From positions 454,932 to 518,931 of the forward strand of contig NZ_FUYR01000002.1 in assembly GCF_900168015.1 (NCBI RefSeq): a stretch of 64,000 bases of DNA, in the 5' to 3' direction. A model generated the notes under the pieces. It had not been told where the DNA came from, made no database searches, and saw only the letters and a list, made by a program, of their open reading frames with translations. The number at the start of each line of letters is the position of its first letter. The first letter of the stretch is position 1. Shown here in pieces: positions 35,992 through 43,904 of the stretch. The stretch is from Daejeonella lutea. Lineage in GTDB: Bacteria > Bacteroidota > Bacteroidia > Sphingobacteriales > Sphingobacteriaceae. The translations under genes were made by a program, and so were the position numbers.

Positions 35992-37146
35992 TTAAGAAAG
36001 GCTTTTTTCAAACTTACCCTGAAGCTCCAAACTGAATGCCTCTAAAAACTGATCGGCATGAGTCTTCGTCAAATTCAATGCGGGCAGCAACCGGATAACA
36101 TTAGGCTTTGCCTCTCCGGTAAAGATACGATGTTTGAAAAGTAAATTTTTCTTCACGTGGGCTAGTTCTTCCGGCAGCTCTATGCCGATCATTAAGCCCC
36201 TGCCCCTGACTTCTTTTATCTGTTGGAATTTCTTCAACTCGGTAATCAGGTAATTGCCAACTTCTTCAACATTCTGCATCAGGTTATCTTTTTCCATCAC
36301 CTCCAGAACGGCAAGTGCCGCTGCACAGGCGAGATGGTTTCCTCCAAACGTAGTTCCAAGCATTCCATGCCATGGCTTGAACTTGGGAGCAATTGAGATT
36401 CCTCCTATCGGGAAACCATTACCCATGCCCTTCGCCATGGTATAAATATCCGCATCCACACCGGCATAATCATGAGAGTAAAATTTACCACTCCGGCCAT
36501 ACCCACATTGAACGCTGTCTGCAATAAACACCGCATCATACTGATCACAGAGTGATCTGATCTTTTGAAGGAAACTTTCTGTTGCAACTTTGATTCCGCC
36601 AACGCCTTGAATCCCTTCAATGATCACTGATGAGATCTCATTTCCATGATCCTTGAAGGCCTGTTCTAAAGTTGCTTCATCATTGTGCGGAAGGAAAATA
36701 ACATTATCGGTTTCGTTAACTGGTGCAACGATTTTGGGATTATCTGTTGCAGCAACTGCTAGAGAAGTCCTTCCGTGAAACGCTCCTTTGAAAGCAATGA
36801 TCTTCTTCCTGTTGTTGTAGAAAGACGCAAGCTTCAATGCATTCTCATTAGCTTCCGCACCTGAACTGCATAAGAATAATTGGTAATCGACTTTTCCTGA
36901 AAGCTTACCTAGTTTTTCGGCAAGCTGTACTTGCAATGGGATTTTAACTGAGTTCGAATAGAATCCAACTTTGCTCAGTTGATCTGTAAGTCTTTTTACG
37001 TAATGTGGATGGGTGTGCCCAATGGAAATTACCGCATGGCCTCCATACAGGTCTAAATATTGGTTCCCCTTTTCATCCCAAACATTGGATCCAAGCGCTT
37101 TAGTAATTTCTATATCGTTAAGGGGATAAACGTCAAATAATTTCAT
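35992..37146 (-). CDS. argD: Acyl-ornithine aminotransferase
   Basis: 384 residues, class III aminotransferase. Motifs: VDYQLFLCSSGAEANENALK, HGRTSLAVAATDN, IADSVQCGYGRSGKFYSHDY and the PLP lysine in YTMAKGMGNGFPIGG. It converts N-acylglutamate semialdehyde to N-acylornithine. The four-helix-bundle gene with its bracketing repeats separates it from argC upstream. Confidence 0.94.
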   Translation of the reverse strand: MKLFDVYPLNDIEITKALGSNVWDEKGNQYLDLYGGHAVISIGHTHPHYVKRLTDQLSKVGFYSNSVKIPLQVQLAEKLGKLSGKVDYQLFLCSSGAEANENALKLASFYNNRKKIIAFKGAFHGRTSLAVAATDNPKIVAPVNETDNVIFLPHNDEATLEQAFKDHGNEISSVIIEGIQGVGGIKVATESFLQKIRSLCDQYDAVFIADSVQCGYGRSGKFYSHDYAGVDADIYTMAKGMGNGFPIGGISIAPKFKPWHGMLGTTFGGNHLACAAALAVLEVMEKDNLMQNVEEVGNYLITELKKFQQIKEVRGRGLMIGIELPEELAHVKKNLLFKHRIFTGEAKPNVIRLLPALNLTKTHADQFLEAFSLELQGKFEKSLS

Positions 37147-37151
37147 TTTGA

Positions 37152-37176
37152 GTTTTACGTTATACGTTCTACGTTT
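37152..37176. repeat. Inverted repeat, argD side of the four-helix-bundle gene
   Basis: 25 bases, GTTTTACGTTATACGTTC then TACGTTT. Its reverse complement matches positions 37663-37687 at 23 of 25 bases. It lies six bases upstream of the argD start. Confidence 0.8.
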
Positions 37177-37210
37177 TAAGTCTGGATGTTTAAGTTTTTT
37201 GCCCAGTTAG

Positions 37211-37570
37211 TTAAGTTGTAGAACGAACTTTGTGAATTAATGAGATAAGCATTGCTTTGATCTCGTTTATATTATCATTTAGCGTCAAATGTTCTTTATT
37301 CGGCAGATAACCGAGATCTCTTGATAGCAACAAAAAATACTCTGTTTCATTTGCCGATCCTAACGCGATGTTCAAAAAATTACCCAAATCTTTTTGCGAA
37401 TTCTTTCCACATCCTTCGGCTATATTAGCCGGGATCGCCGAAACACATCGTCGCAGTTGATTCGTCAAACTGTAAAGTTCATCTTTTGGAAATCTCGTAG
37501 TCATCTTGTAAACTTTCAGGGTAAGCTGGTGTGCTTTATCCCAAACTTTCAATTCTTTGTAATTTTGCAT
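37211..37570 (-). CDS. Four-helix-bundle protein (23S rRNA IVP/Avd-like family)
   Basis: 119 residues, intact. Family motifs: NYKELKVWDKAHQLTLKVYK (helix 1), FPKDELYSLTNQLRRCVSAI, PANIAEGCGKNSQKDLGNFL and LGSANETEYFLLLSRDLGYL (helix 3). The family was first seen inside 23S rRNA intervening sequences; Avd of diversity-generating retroelements has the same fold. Its cellular role is unknown. It sits inside the arginine operon between argC and argD, framed by inverted repeats at 37152-37176 and 37663-37687, and looks like an insertion. A decayed relative is at 1963-2244. Confidence 0.9.
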   Translation of the reverse strand: MQNYKELKVWDKAHQLTLKVYKMTTRFPKDELYSLTNQLRRCVSAIPANIAEGCGKNSQKDLGNFLNIALGSANETEYFLLLSRDLGYLPNKEHLTLNDNINEIKAMLISLIHKVRSTT

Positions 37571-37662
37571 AACTCTAAGCTTAGTCTCCCTAAACCTAGA
37601 TTCTATATAGATTATATTAAGTCGAACTTTATCCTACGGTAGGTACGCCTGTGTTTCCGCCC

Positions 37663-37687
37663 AAACGTACGACGTATAACGTAAAAC
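37663..37687. repeat. Inverted repeat, argC side of the four-helix-bundle gene
   Basis: 25 bases, AAACGTACGACGTATAAC then GTAAAAC, the partner of 37152-37176 in opposite orientation. It starts 93 bases upstream of the four-helix-bundle ATG and ends seven bases before the end of argC. Confidence 0.8.
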
Positions 37688-37693
37688 GTACAA

Positions 37694-38683
37694 CTAAAAT
37701 GCAGCAGCCTTCAGTTTTAGGCCCACCGTTTCGTCAATCCCAAACATGAGGTTCATATTCTGTACAGCGTGGCCGCTAGCTCCCTTGAGCAAGTTGTCGA
37801 TCATTGAAATGATAAACAATTTCGAACCATGTTTTTCAAGATGAACTAGAGCCTTATTGGTGTTTACAACCTGCTTAAGGTCGATGTTTTTCTTACTTAC
37901 ATGCGTGAAGGGATGACCAGCATAAAAATCTTCGTAAATCTTAGTCACTTCCTCCAAAGTAAGGTCACTTTCTAAATAGATTGCTGCTAGAATTCCCCTG
38001 GTAAAATCACCTCTTTGCGGAATGAAATTTATCGTTTGATTAAAGCTATGTTGAAGCGCCGTTAAGGTCTCTCCAATTTCATTCAAATGCTGATGTTCAA
38101 AAGCCTTGTATATTGAAAGGTTATTGTTTCTCCAGGTAAAGTGTGACGTCACCGCGAGGCTTTGGCCGGCACCGGTCGAGCCTGTAGTCGCGTTGATATG
38201 CACCTCAGAATTTAGTAAACCTTTCGCTGCCAGCGGTAGCAAGCCAATTTCAATGGTTGTTGCAAAACAACCAGGGTTTGCGATATTACTGGCAGTTTTA
38301 ATCTTTTCCCTGTTTAATTCAGGCAGCCCGTAAATAAACTTTCTGCTGGCGTATTGTGCATTTTTATTTAACCTGAAATCCTGCGAAAGATCGATGATCT
38401 TTATTCCCGGATTTATAGGGTTGGCATCAAGAAATTTCTTCGCATCGCCATGACCTACACAAAGGAAAAGCACATCAATTTCCGGCGAAAGGGTATCGGT
38501 AAATTCCAGGTCGGTATCGCCAAAAAGGTCAGTATGGATATCGAAGATAGGATTCCCAGCATTGCTGTTGCTATGCACCGACAGAATCTCCACCTCAGGA
38601 TGATTTACCAAAATCCTGAGCAGTTCTCCGCCTGTGTATCCAGCACCGCCCGCTATTCCAACTTTTATCTTAGCGCTCGCCAT
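37694..38683 (-). CDS. argC: N-acyl-gamma-glutamyl-phosphate reductase
   Basis: 329 residues. NADPH-dependent reduction of acylglutamyl phosphate to the semialdehyde. The dinucleotide-binding VGIAGGAGYTGGELLRILV opens it, and the active-site Cys is in ASNIANPGCFATTIEIGLLP. Its stop follows a GC-poor tail close to an inverted repeat. The start ATG directly abuts the TAA of argG with no gap. Confidence 0.96.
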   Translation of the reverse strand: MASAKIKVGIAGGAGYTGGELLRILVNHPEVEILSVHSNSNAGNPIFDIHTDLFGDTDLEFTDTLSPEIDVLFLCVGHGDAKKFLDANPINPGIKIIDLSQDFRLNKNAQYASRKFIYGLPELNREKIKTASNIANPGCFATTIEIGLLPLAAKGLLNSEVHINATTGSTGAGQSLAVTSHFTWRNNNLSIYKAFEHQHLNEIGETLTALQHSFNQTINFIPQRGDFTRGILAAIYLESDLTLEEVTKIYEDFYAGHPFTHVSKKNIDLKQVVNTNKALVHLEKHGSKLFIISMIDNLLKGASGHAVQNMNLMFGIDETVGLKLKAAAF

Positions 38684-39874
38684 TTACTTTTTCTCATTAA
38701 CTCTGTGATAGATCATCGTCTGGTTACCGAAGATCTTCGAAAACCCTTTTACATCCTCTCCCGACCATGAGTTATTCATCTCACCATAGCTGCCAAACTT
38801 ATTCGACATTAGATCGTGTTCTGATTCAATTCCAACAACCTGAAAACGGTAAGGAAGAAGCTTAACAAATACTTTCCCGGAAACAGTTTCCTGAGTGTCT
38901 GCAAGGAAAGCTTCCATGTTCCGCATAACCGGATCATGGAATTGCCCTTCATGCAGCCAGTTGCCGTAGAAGGTTGACAACTGGTCCTTCCAGCTCAATT
39001 GCCATTTTGTAAGCGTATGCTTTTCCAGTGTATGATGCGCTTTGATGATGATGATTGGAGCGGCGGCCTCAAATCCCACACGGCCTTTAATACCTATGAT
39101 CGTATCACCAACATGAATATCTCTTCCAATTCCATAAGGCTGTGCAATTTCCTGTAATTTCTGAATGGCTTTCACCGGACTTAGTTTCTCACCGTCAATA
39201 CCAACCAGTTCACCTTTTTCAAAAGTGAGCTCGATATCTCGTTCCTTAGTTTCAGAAACCTGGGTGGGCCAGGCTTCTTCAGGAAGTGTTTGATTAGAAG
39301 TTAACGTTTCCTTGCCGCCTACGGATGTTCCCCATATGCCTTTGTTGATGGAATACCTTGCTTTTTCAGCGGTATACTCAACACCGTGCTTATTCAGGTA
39401 TTCAATCTCCGCTTCACGGCTTAATTTCAAATCTCTGATCGGAGTGATGATCTCAACCCCCGGAATCATGATATTGAAGATCATGTCAAAGCGAACCTGA
39501 TCATTTCCAGCACCTGTACTTCCGTGTGCAACGTAATCAGCACCAATTTTCTTTACATAATTTGCAATAGCTGTAGCCTGGCTTACCCGTTCAGCACTTA
39601 CCGACAAAGGGTAAGTTGAATTTTTGAGGACGTTACCGAAGATCAGGTACTTGATGCAGCTTTCGTAGTAATTCTCTGTTTCATCGACTACCGAATGAGA
39701 AGTAACGCCAAGTGCGTAGGCGCGTTTTTCTATTTCCTTCAATTCCTGATCAGAGAAACCTCCTGTATTCACGATCACGGAATGTACTTCCAGGTCACGG
39801 TCCTTTGTCAGATAAATACAACAAAAGGAAGTATCCAAACCTCCGCTGAAAGCTAAAACTACCTTCTTCTTCAT
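38684..39874 (-). CDS. argG: Argininosuccinate synthase
   Basis: 396 residues. Joins citrulline and aspartate with ATP. The PP-loop VVLAFSGGLDTSFCCIYL is at the N terminus; HGSTGAGNDQVRFD and KGIWGTSVGGKETL are conserved. The short form (about 400 residues) is usual. It starts three bases after the GNAT gene stops. Confidence 0.96.
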   Translation of the reverse strand: MKKKVVLAFSGGLDTSFCCIYLTKDRDLEVHSVIVNTGGFSDQELKEIEKRAYALGVTSHSVVDETENYYESCIKYLIFGNVLKNSTYPLSVSAERVSQATAIANYVKKIGADYVAHGSTGAGNDQVRFDMIFNIMIPGVEIITPIRDLKLSREAEIEYLNKHGVEYTAEKARYSINKGIWGTSVGGKETLTSNQTLPEEAWPTQVSETKERDIELTFEKGELVGIDGEKLSPVKAIQKLQEIAQPYGIGRDIHVGDTIIGIKGRVGFEAAAPIIIIKAHHTLEKHTLTKWQLSWKDQLSTFYGNWLHEGQFHDPVMRNMEAFLADTQETVSGKVFVKLLPYRFQVVGIESEHDLMSNKFGSYGEMNNSWSGEDVKGFSKIFGNQTMIYHRVNEKK

Positions 39875-39877
39875 TAT

Positions 39878-40603
39878 TTAATTATGTAAAAGTTTAACAA
39901 TTGTGATACTCATCGCTGCAATCATTTTCAAGGAATTGCGTAATGTCTCTTCTATTCTCTCCAGAAGTGTTTGCTTGCGCGAGACCTTGCTCAGGCGCTC
40001 CTCGTCAAGCTTCTTTTTAAGCTCTTCTGCCTCCTTCATTTTTTGCTCAATCTCTTTTGCTTTTTCTTCAGGATCCCAAAGCATAGCTGTGCACATGCAA
40101 TTCTTACGCTCCTTCATCATCAGGATATCGTAGTTAACACAACTTTGGCATCCTTTCCAAAAGTCCTCATCCTGCGTAAGCATTGAGTAGGTTACAGGTT
40201 CATAGCCAAGGTCGGAATTGATCTTCATTACAGGCAGGCCGGTAGTAAGCCCGAAGATTTTCGCATCTGGATATTTTTGCCGTGAAAGGTCAAAGACAGC
40301 CTTTTTAATCATTTTGGCGAGGCCCTTATTTCTGAACTGTGGATTCACAATCAGCCCGGAATTCGCCACAAAGGTACCGTGGCTCCAGGTTTCAATATAA
40401 CAAAACCCAGCCCAGGTGCCGTCTTCATGCAAAGCAATAACAGCCTTCCCCTCGAGCATTTTCTGGATTATATATTCCGGAGTTCTTCTTGCAATACCCG
40501 TACCCCGCGCCTTGGCAGATTCTGCCATCTCATCGCATATTTGCTCTGCGTAATTAGTATGTTGTTCTGTTGCCGGGATGACAACAAATTCGTTTTCTTT
40601 CAT
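39878..40603 (-). CDS. GNAT acyltransferase, likely N-acylglutamate synthase
   Basis: 241 residues. An N-terminal GNAT domain (about 1-150) has GTFVANSGLIVNPQFRNKGL, an acetyl-CoA-binding R/QxxGxG/A-like loop. A cysteine-containing segment (CQSCVNYDILMMKERKNCMC) follows, then a charged coiled coil (EEKAKEIEQKMKEAEELKKK). It is first in the arginine operon, in the place where the pathway's first enzyme is expected, since no argA or argJ is present in the window. Bacteroides genetics has assigned the homologous gene a role in acylglutamate synthesis, as I recall. The assignment here rests on context. The acyl donor is not known. Confidence 0.75.
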   Translation of the reverse strand: MKENEFVVIPATEQHTNYAEQICDEMAESAKARGTGIARRTPEYIIQKMLEGKAVIALHEDGTWAGFCYIETWSHGTFVANSGLIVNPQFRNKGLAKMIKKAVFDLSRQKYPDAKIFGLTTGLPVMKINSDLGYEPVTYSMLTQDEDFWKGCQSCVNYDILMMKERKNCMCTAMLWDPEEKAKEIEQKMKEAEELKKKLDEERLSKVSRKQTLLERIEETLRNSLKMIAAMSITIVKLLHN

Positions 40604-40637
40604 GTATTTTGAAGAAAAAAATCCGGCTTTGAGGCGG

Positions 40638-40662
40638 AAAAAAGACTACGTTTTTAGTCTTT
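40638..40662 (-). terminator. Attenuator-like terminator before the arginine operon
   Basis: On the minus strand AAAGACT/AGTCTTT (seven pairs, eight-base loop) is followed by three more Ts, giving a run of six. It lies 35 bases before the first start codon of the operon, so it would cut off transcription unless prevented. Confidence 0.7.
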
Positions 40663-40692
40663 CGTTTTGTGAATAAAATCAATGATTTTGAA

Positions 40693-40856
40693 AACCGGAA
40701 GAATTTACCGGTTAATATGAGGTTGATGCCAAGATCAAGTCCGCGGCATAAAGGGTCGTCGGAACCGCAATACTAACTTTTCAGTGCTGAAATTACTACG
40801 TACACAACCTGCCTGGTAAGCCGGGTGACTCACAGATCCTGTGTGTGTTTGGTAGT
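40693..40856 (-). promoter_or_regulatory. Structured leader of the arginine operon
   Basis: Several helices can be drawn on the minus-strand RNA. An outer stem ACTAC/GTAGT and ACACA/TGTGT (852-856 with 795-799 and 844-848 with 802-806 of the 40 kb block) encloses two hairpins: CACAG/CTGTG and CCCGG/CCAGG (one mismatch). Next come GCGG/CCGC (765-768 with 741-744), TTGAT/ATCAA (734-738 with 723-727) and AACCGG/CCGGTT (693-712). A terminator hairpin follows. This resembles a riboswitch or attenuator. It matches no class I can recognise (no TPP, SAM, cobalamin or glycine core). Confidence 0.5.
40735..40770 (-). CDS. Possible arginine-rich leader peptide
   Basis: Eleven codons plus TGA from a TTG: MRFRRPFMPRT, with four Arg codons (CGG, CGA, CGA, CGG). 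It overlaps the GCGG/CCGC stem of the leader. If translated, stalling at Arg codons could change the fold ahead of the terminator at 40638-40662. A TTG start without a Shine-Dalgarno site makes this uncertain, and the composition could be chance. Confidence 0.25.
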   Translation of the reverse strand: MRFRRPFMPRT

Positions 40857-40902
40857 TTAAACTATTCATTTTTAATAGTATGGGTGTTTCTAATTATTAA
40901 TA

Positions 40903-40934
40903 CAAATAACAGAGAAAATCCTGAATAATGCAAG
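40903..40934 (-). promoter_or_regulatory. Promoter of the arginine operon
   Basis: Minus-strand CTTG (40931-40934), 20 bases, then GTTATTTG (40903-40910), close to TTTG/TAnnTTTG. Transcription would start near 40896, giving a leader of about 290 nt before the first gene. Confidence 0.45.
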
Positions 40935-40974
40935 AAACGCGGGTTAATATTACAATTTGGTAACAAGGAATAAG

Positions 40975-41065
40975 TTGTAAGTATTAAGTTGTAGGTTATA
41001 AGTCTCTGCACACTCATAAGAGATTTCTTTTCCGGGCAAGGACTTATAACCGACACTTATAACTC
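40975..41065. repeat. Word-repeat inverted element after the lipoprotein gene
   Basis: Reiterated ataagttgtaag and gttataagtc words pair with gacttataac and acttataact to form a long hairpin just after the stop of the 41068-41547 gene. It probably acts as that gene's terminator. Same family as 24832-24906. Confidence 0.6.
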
Positions 41066-41067
41066 AA

Positions 41068-41547
41068 TTACTGTTTCGCAAAAGTAAAGTTGATATAGGC
41101 CGTCTGACCGTTCCCTAACATTACAGGGGTTTTAAATATGGCCGTCTGACCTGATACATCCCCAAATTCAAGCGAGTATCCTGTTTCTACATCTTTGGGT
41201 TTCTGACCATCCATTAACTTTTTGAACTGGAAAGTTGGCATTGCGGTAGTTCTGTTAACCGACCAGTAAATTGGCTGAACAGCTCCGTTTGTTAAGCTGA
41301 TAGATCCTGAGCCTCCGCCGTTAAGATCCCAGGTACTACCCTGGAAATCCTGAGCGTTTGCCATATCAAATACTTTTCCTGCGGATGTCCCAGCCGGGAA
41401 ACCGTCCATATTTACACTTGTTACCATCCATTTGCCGGAAACATCGCCACGGGAAACACTAGGTGTTGTTGTTGTAGTTCTTGGTGAGCATGCCGCAAAG
41501 ACCGCTACGAAACCTAAAATAAAGGTGCTTTTGATTATTGCTTTCAT
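41068..41547 (-). CDS. Lipocalin-like lipoprotein, hypothetical
   Basis: 159 residues. Lipoprotein signal MKAIIKSTFILGFVAVFAAC with the anchored Cys at 20, then a Thr-rich linker and a beta-rich domain (SGKWMVTSVNMDGFPAG; GSTWDLNGGGSGSISL; QTAYINFTFAKQ). The pattern suggests a lipocalin-like beta barrel of the Bacteroidota lipoprotein type, with no assigned ligand. Confidence 0.7.
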   Translation of the reverse strand: MKAIIKSTFILGFVAVFAACSPRTTTTTPSVSRGDVSGKWMVTSVNMDGFPAGTSAGKVFDMANAQDFQGSTWDLNGGGSGSISLTNGAVQPIYWSVNRTTAMPTFQFKKLMDGQKPKDVETGYSLEFGDVSGQTAIFKTPVMLGNGQTAYINFTFAKQ

Positions 41548-41807
41548 AGTTTTAAAATTTGAATTATTGGTTGTTTGGTATAGTAAAGCAGAAACGGTGC
41601 CAAACGAGTTGACAGTTGTCAGTGGAGAGTTTACAGTGGCACTGTACGAGCGTGAAAGGTAGATGTGCGCTGTAAAAACTTATTGAACTCCTTGTTTTTT
41701 TGTATGTTTAATTTATCTGACTTTGAAAATAAAAGATACATCCGAATACTGCTCAAAACGCAAAATGCGTAAATGGTGAAGAGGATGGATCTCAAGTACG
41801 CTTGCAA

Positions 41808-42248
41808 GTGATTAATACGGGAATAAAAAACAAACCTTACCACCTTTTGCTGTACAGCGCAATACTACTCCTAGTCATTTCATTTCTTGTGGGCGAGTCA
41901 CCAGGGGAACTTCATTTGTACGATACCTATTTTATAACGCAGATGGGCCCTTTCATGCAGTTTGCGGCACTTGTACTCCTATTCATTTGGGTCATCTACC
42001 TGTTGACAGCGCGCCTTTTACATTCTAAAGATTTAATATGGGCTCATGTGCTACTAACAATAGCGGCTTCTGTGATTTTTCTTGCGGTTATTTGTAGTGG
42101 CTTTACCGGGATTGTTACTCCCGATGGGAACGTTATGGAATCCAGTGGTTTTGTTATTGGGGCAACAAGTCCGATGTTGATAATAGCACTGGGTCAGGTG
42201 ATTTATTTCATTAATCTGTTTCAGGGACTGATAAAGAAGAAATCTTAG
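41808..42248 (+). CDS. Four-helix membrane protein, unknown
   Basis: About 146 residues with four hydrophobic segments (near residues 12-32, 48-70, 80-103 and 118-138). The loop after the first helix reads LHLYDTYF, similar to the HDTYF motif of cytochrome oxidase subunit I, but the metal-binding histidines of that protein are absent. No ATG lies early in the frame; GTG 41808 or TTG 41802 are possible starts. The function is unknown. Confidence 0.6.
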   Translation: MINTGIKNKPYHLLLYSAILLLVISFLVGESPGELHLYDTYFITQMGPFMQFAALVLLFIWVIYLLTARLLHSKDLIWAHVLLTIAASVIFLAVICSGFTGIVTPDGNVMESSGFVIGATSPMLIIALGQVIYFINLFQGLIKKKS

Positions 42249-42288
42249 AATACTGCTCAATTACTCTTTCAATATTATCTCACGCAAT

Positions 42289-42780
42289 ATGCCAGCCATT
42301 CGTCACAATATCTTTATTGCCAGCTCTGCTCAAACAATTTTTGAGGCACTCACAAAGGAGGACGGCCTTTCAGCCTGGTGGACGCCTGAAACCCGTGCAA
42401 AAGCTGAACAAGGATTTGTATGCAGGTTTTCATTCGGCCCAAGATATTTCAAGGAAATGCAAATTGCGGGTTTAGACCCAAATAGAACCGTTGAATGGCT
42501 TTGTGTATGGGGCGCGAATGAATGGATGGGTACAACGATAACCTTTAACCTACATGAGGGCACCGTTAAAGAATTGTTAAAGCACCATCCGGAGACTGAG
42601 GGACAGATCCAGCAAAGACACCAACATAAGAGCGGGACAATCCTTCGCTTCGTTCATGATAATTGGAACGAAGAATCCCCGATGTTAGCTGAGTGTAATT
42701 ATACCTGGGCCCTGTTCCTGAGAAGCCTAAAGCTGTTTTGCGAAACTGGCAAAGGTACGCCGTGGCCTGGGCAGCATTAA
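42289..42780 (+). CDS. SRPBCC (AHSA1/START-like) domain protein
   Basis: 163 residues. N-terminal strand and first helix HNIFIASSAQTIFEALTKED then GLSAWWTPETRAKAEQG, the usual start of Aha1/START-like domains. The fold binds hydrophobic ligands in a cavity, and no specific ligand can be named. A predicted membrane-protein gene precedes it and GH43 follows on the same strand after 42 bases. Confidence 0.82.
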   Translation: MPAIRHNIFIASSAQTIFEALTKEDGLSAWWTPETRAKAEQGFVCRFSFGPRYFKEMQIAGLDPNRTVEWLCVWGANEWMGTTITFNLHEGTVKELLKHHPETEGQIQQRHQHKSGTILRFVHDNWNEESPMLAECNYTWALFLRSLKLFCETGKGTPWPGQH

Positions 42781-42822
42781 CTCGACTCAATTTTTATTAT
42801 CTTCAACTTTCTTCTACATATC

Positions 42823-43812
42823 ATGAAAAACAAAAGCTTTTTAATGCTGGCACTTGTGGTTCTTGCTGCATGCTCTACCAATAAACATACCCCAATTACT
42901 TTGGGTAAAAATCCAATTTTCGAAGGCTGGTACGCAGACCCGGAAGGGACCGTCTTTGGAAAAGAATATTGGATTTTTCCAACCTTTTCAGCAAAGTATG
43001 AACAGCAGGTTTTCCTGGATGCTTTTTCATCAAAAGATCTGAAAATGTGGAAAAAGCATGAACACGTATTAGACACATCTATAATCAAATGGGCAAAGCA
43101 GGCGATGTGGGCTCCCGCAGTTGTTGAAAAAGATAAAAAATACTATCTCTTTTTTTCTGCCAATGATGTGCAGCGACCGGGGGGACCGATGTGGAATACT
43201 GGCAATGGCCTTAACCGTTCTGGCGGTATCGGGATCGCGGTTGCAGATAAACCGGGTGGTCCCTACAAAGACTATTTAGGAAAACCTCTTATTGATGGCT
43301 TTCATAACAATGCACAGCCTATTGATCAGGGTGTTTTCAAAGACACCGATGGCACCTGGTACATGTTTTACGGTGGCTGGAGCCACTGCAATATGGTAAA
43401 GCTAAATTCAACTTTTACAGGATTCGTACCGTGGGAAGACGGCAGTATTTATAAAGAGATCACACCGAAAGGCTATGTTGAAGGTCCATTCATGTTTCTT
43501 CGCAAAGGAAAATATTACCTCATGTGGTCTGAAGGTGGATGGGGTAACGATTCGTACAAAGTAGCTTATGCAATGGCTAATAAAGCCACCGGGCCTTTTA
43601 ACCGGATCGGCACCATTTTGCAGTCGGATAAAAGTGTTGCAACTGGTGCAGGCCATAATTCTGTGATTAACACTCCAGGAACTGATAACTGGTTTATGGT
43701 CTATCACAGAAGACCAATCCCCAATTTAGGAAGAGATCACCGGGTGACCTGTATCGATAAAATGGAGTTCGAGGAAGATGGGAAGATCCGGGAAGTGAAG
43801 ATGACCAATTAA
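42823..43812 (+). CDS. Glycoside hydrolase family 43 lipoprotein
   Basis: 329 residues with a lipoprotein signal (MKNKSFLMLALVVLAACSTN). The five-bladed propeller motifs are visible: GWYADPEGTVFG with the base Asp, QAMWAPAVVEKDKKYYLFFS, WYMFYGGWSHCNMV and the acid Glu in GYVEGPFMFLRKGKYYLMWS. GH43 enzymes cut arabinan, xylan or related side chains. A surface or periplasmic site is expected. The polysaccharide cannot be named, and there are no SusC/SusD genes beside it. Confidence 0.9.
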   Translation: MKNKSFLMLALVVLAACSTNKHTPITLGKNPIFEGWYADPEGTVFGKEYWIFPTFSAKYEQQVFLDAFSSKDLKMWKKHEHVLDTSIIKWAKQAMWAPAVVEKDKKYYLFFSANDVQRPGGPMWNTGNGLNRSGGIGIAVADKPGGPYKDYLGKPLIDGFHNNAQPIDQGVFKDTDGTWYMFYGGWSHCNMVKLNSTFTGFVPWEDGSIYKEITPKGYVEGPFMFLRKGKYYLMWSEGGWGNDSYKVAYAMANKATGPFNRIGTILQSDKSVATGAGHNSVINTPGTDNWFMVYHRRPIPNLGRDHRVTCIDKMEFEEDGKIREVKMTN

Positions 43813-43904
43813 TTCAGATCAGCTTAAAGCTATCCTCAGCACCTGAATCAAATGACATCCATATATTCGCCACATCATAATAAAAAACAAGCTAGTTTCA
43901 GATA

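Noticed and set aside
37211-37570. Four-helix-bundle gene as part of a diversity-generating retroelement
   Set aside because: The fold is shared with Avd, but there is no reverse transcriptase or template repeat nearby.
40862-41056. 64-codon frame on the minus strand
   Set aside because: It lies in word-repeat DNA and the arginine promoter, with no signal, motif or start context.
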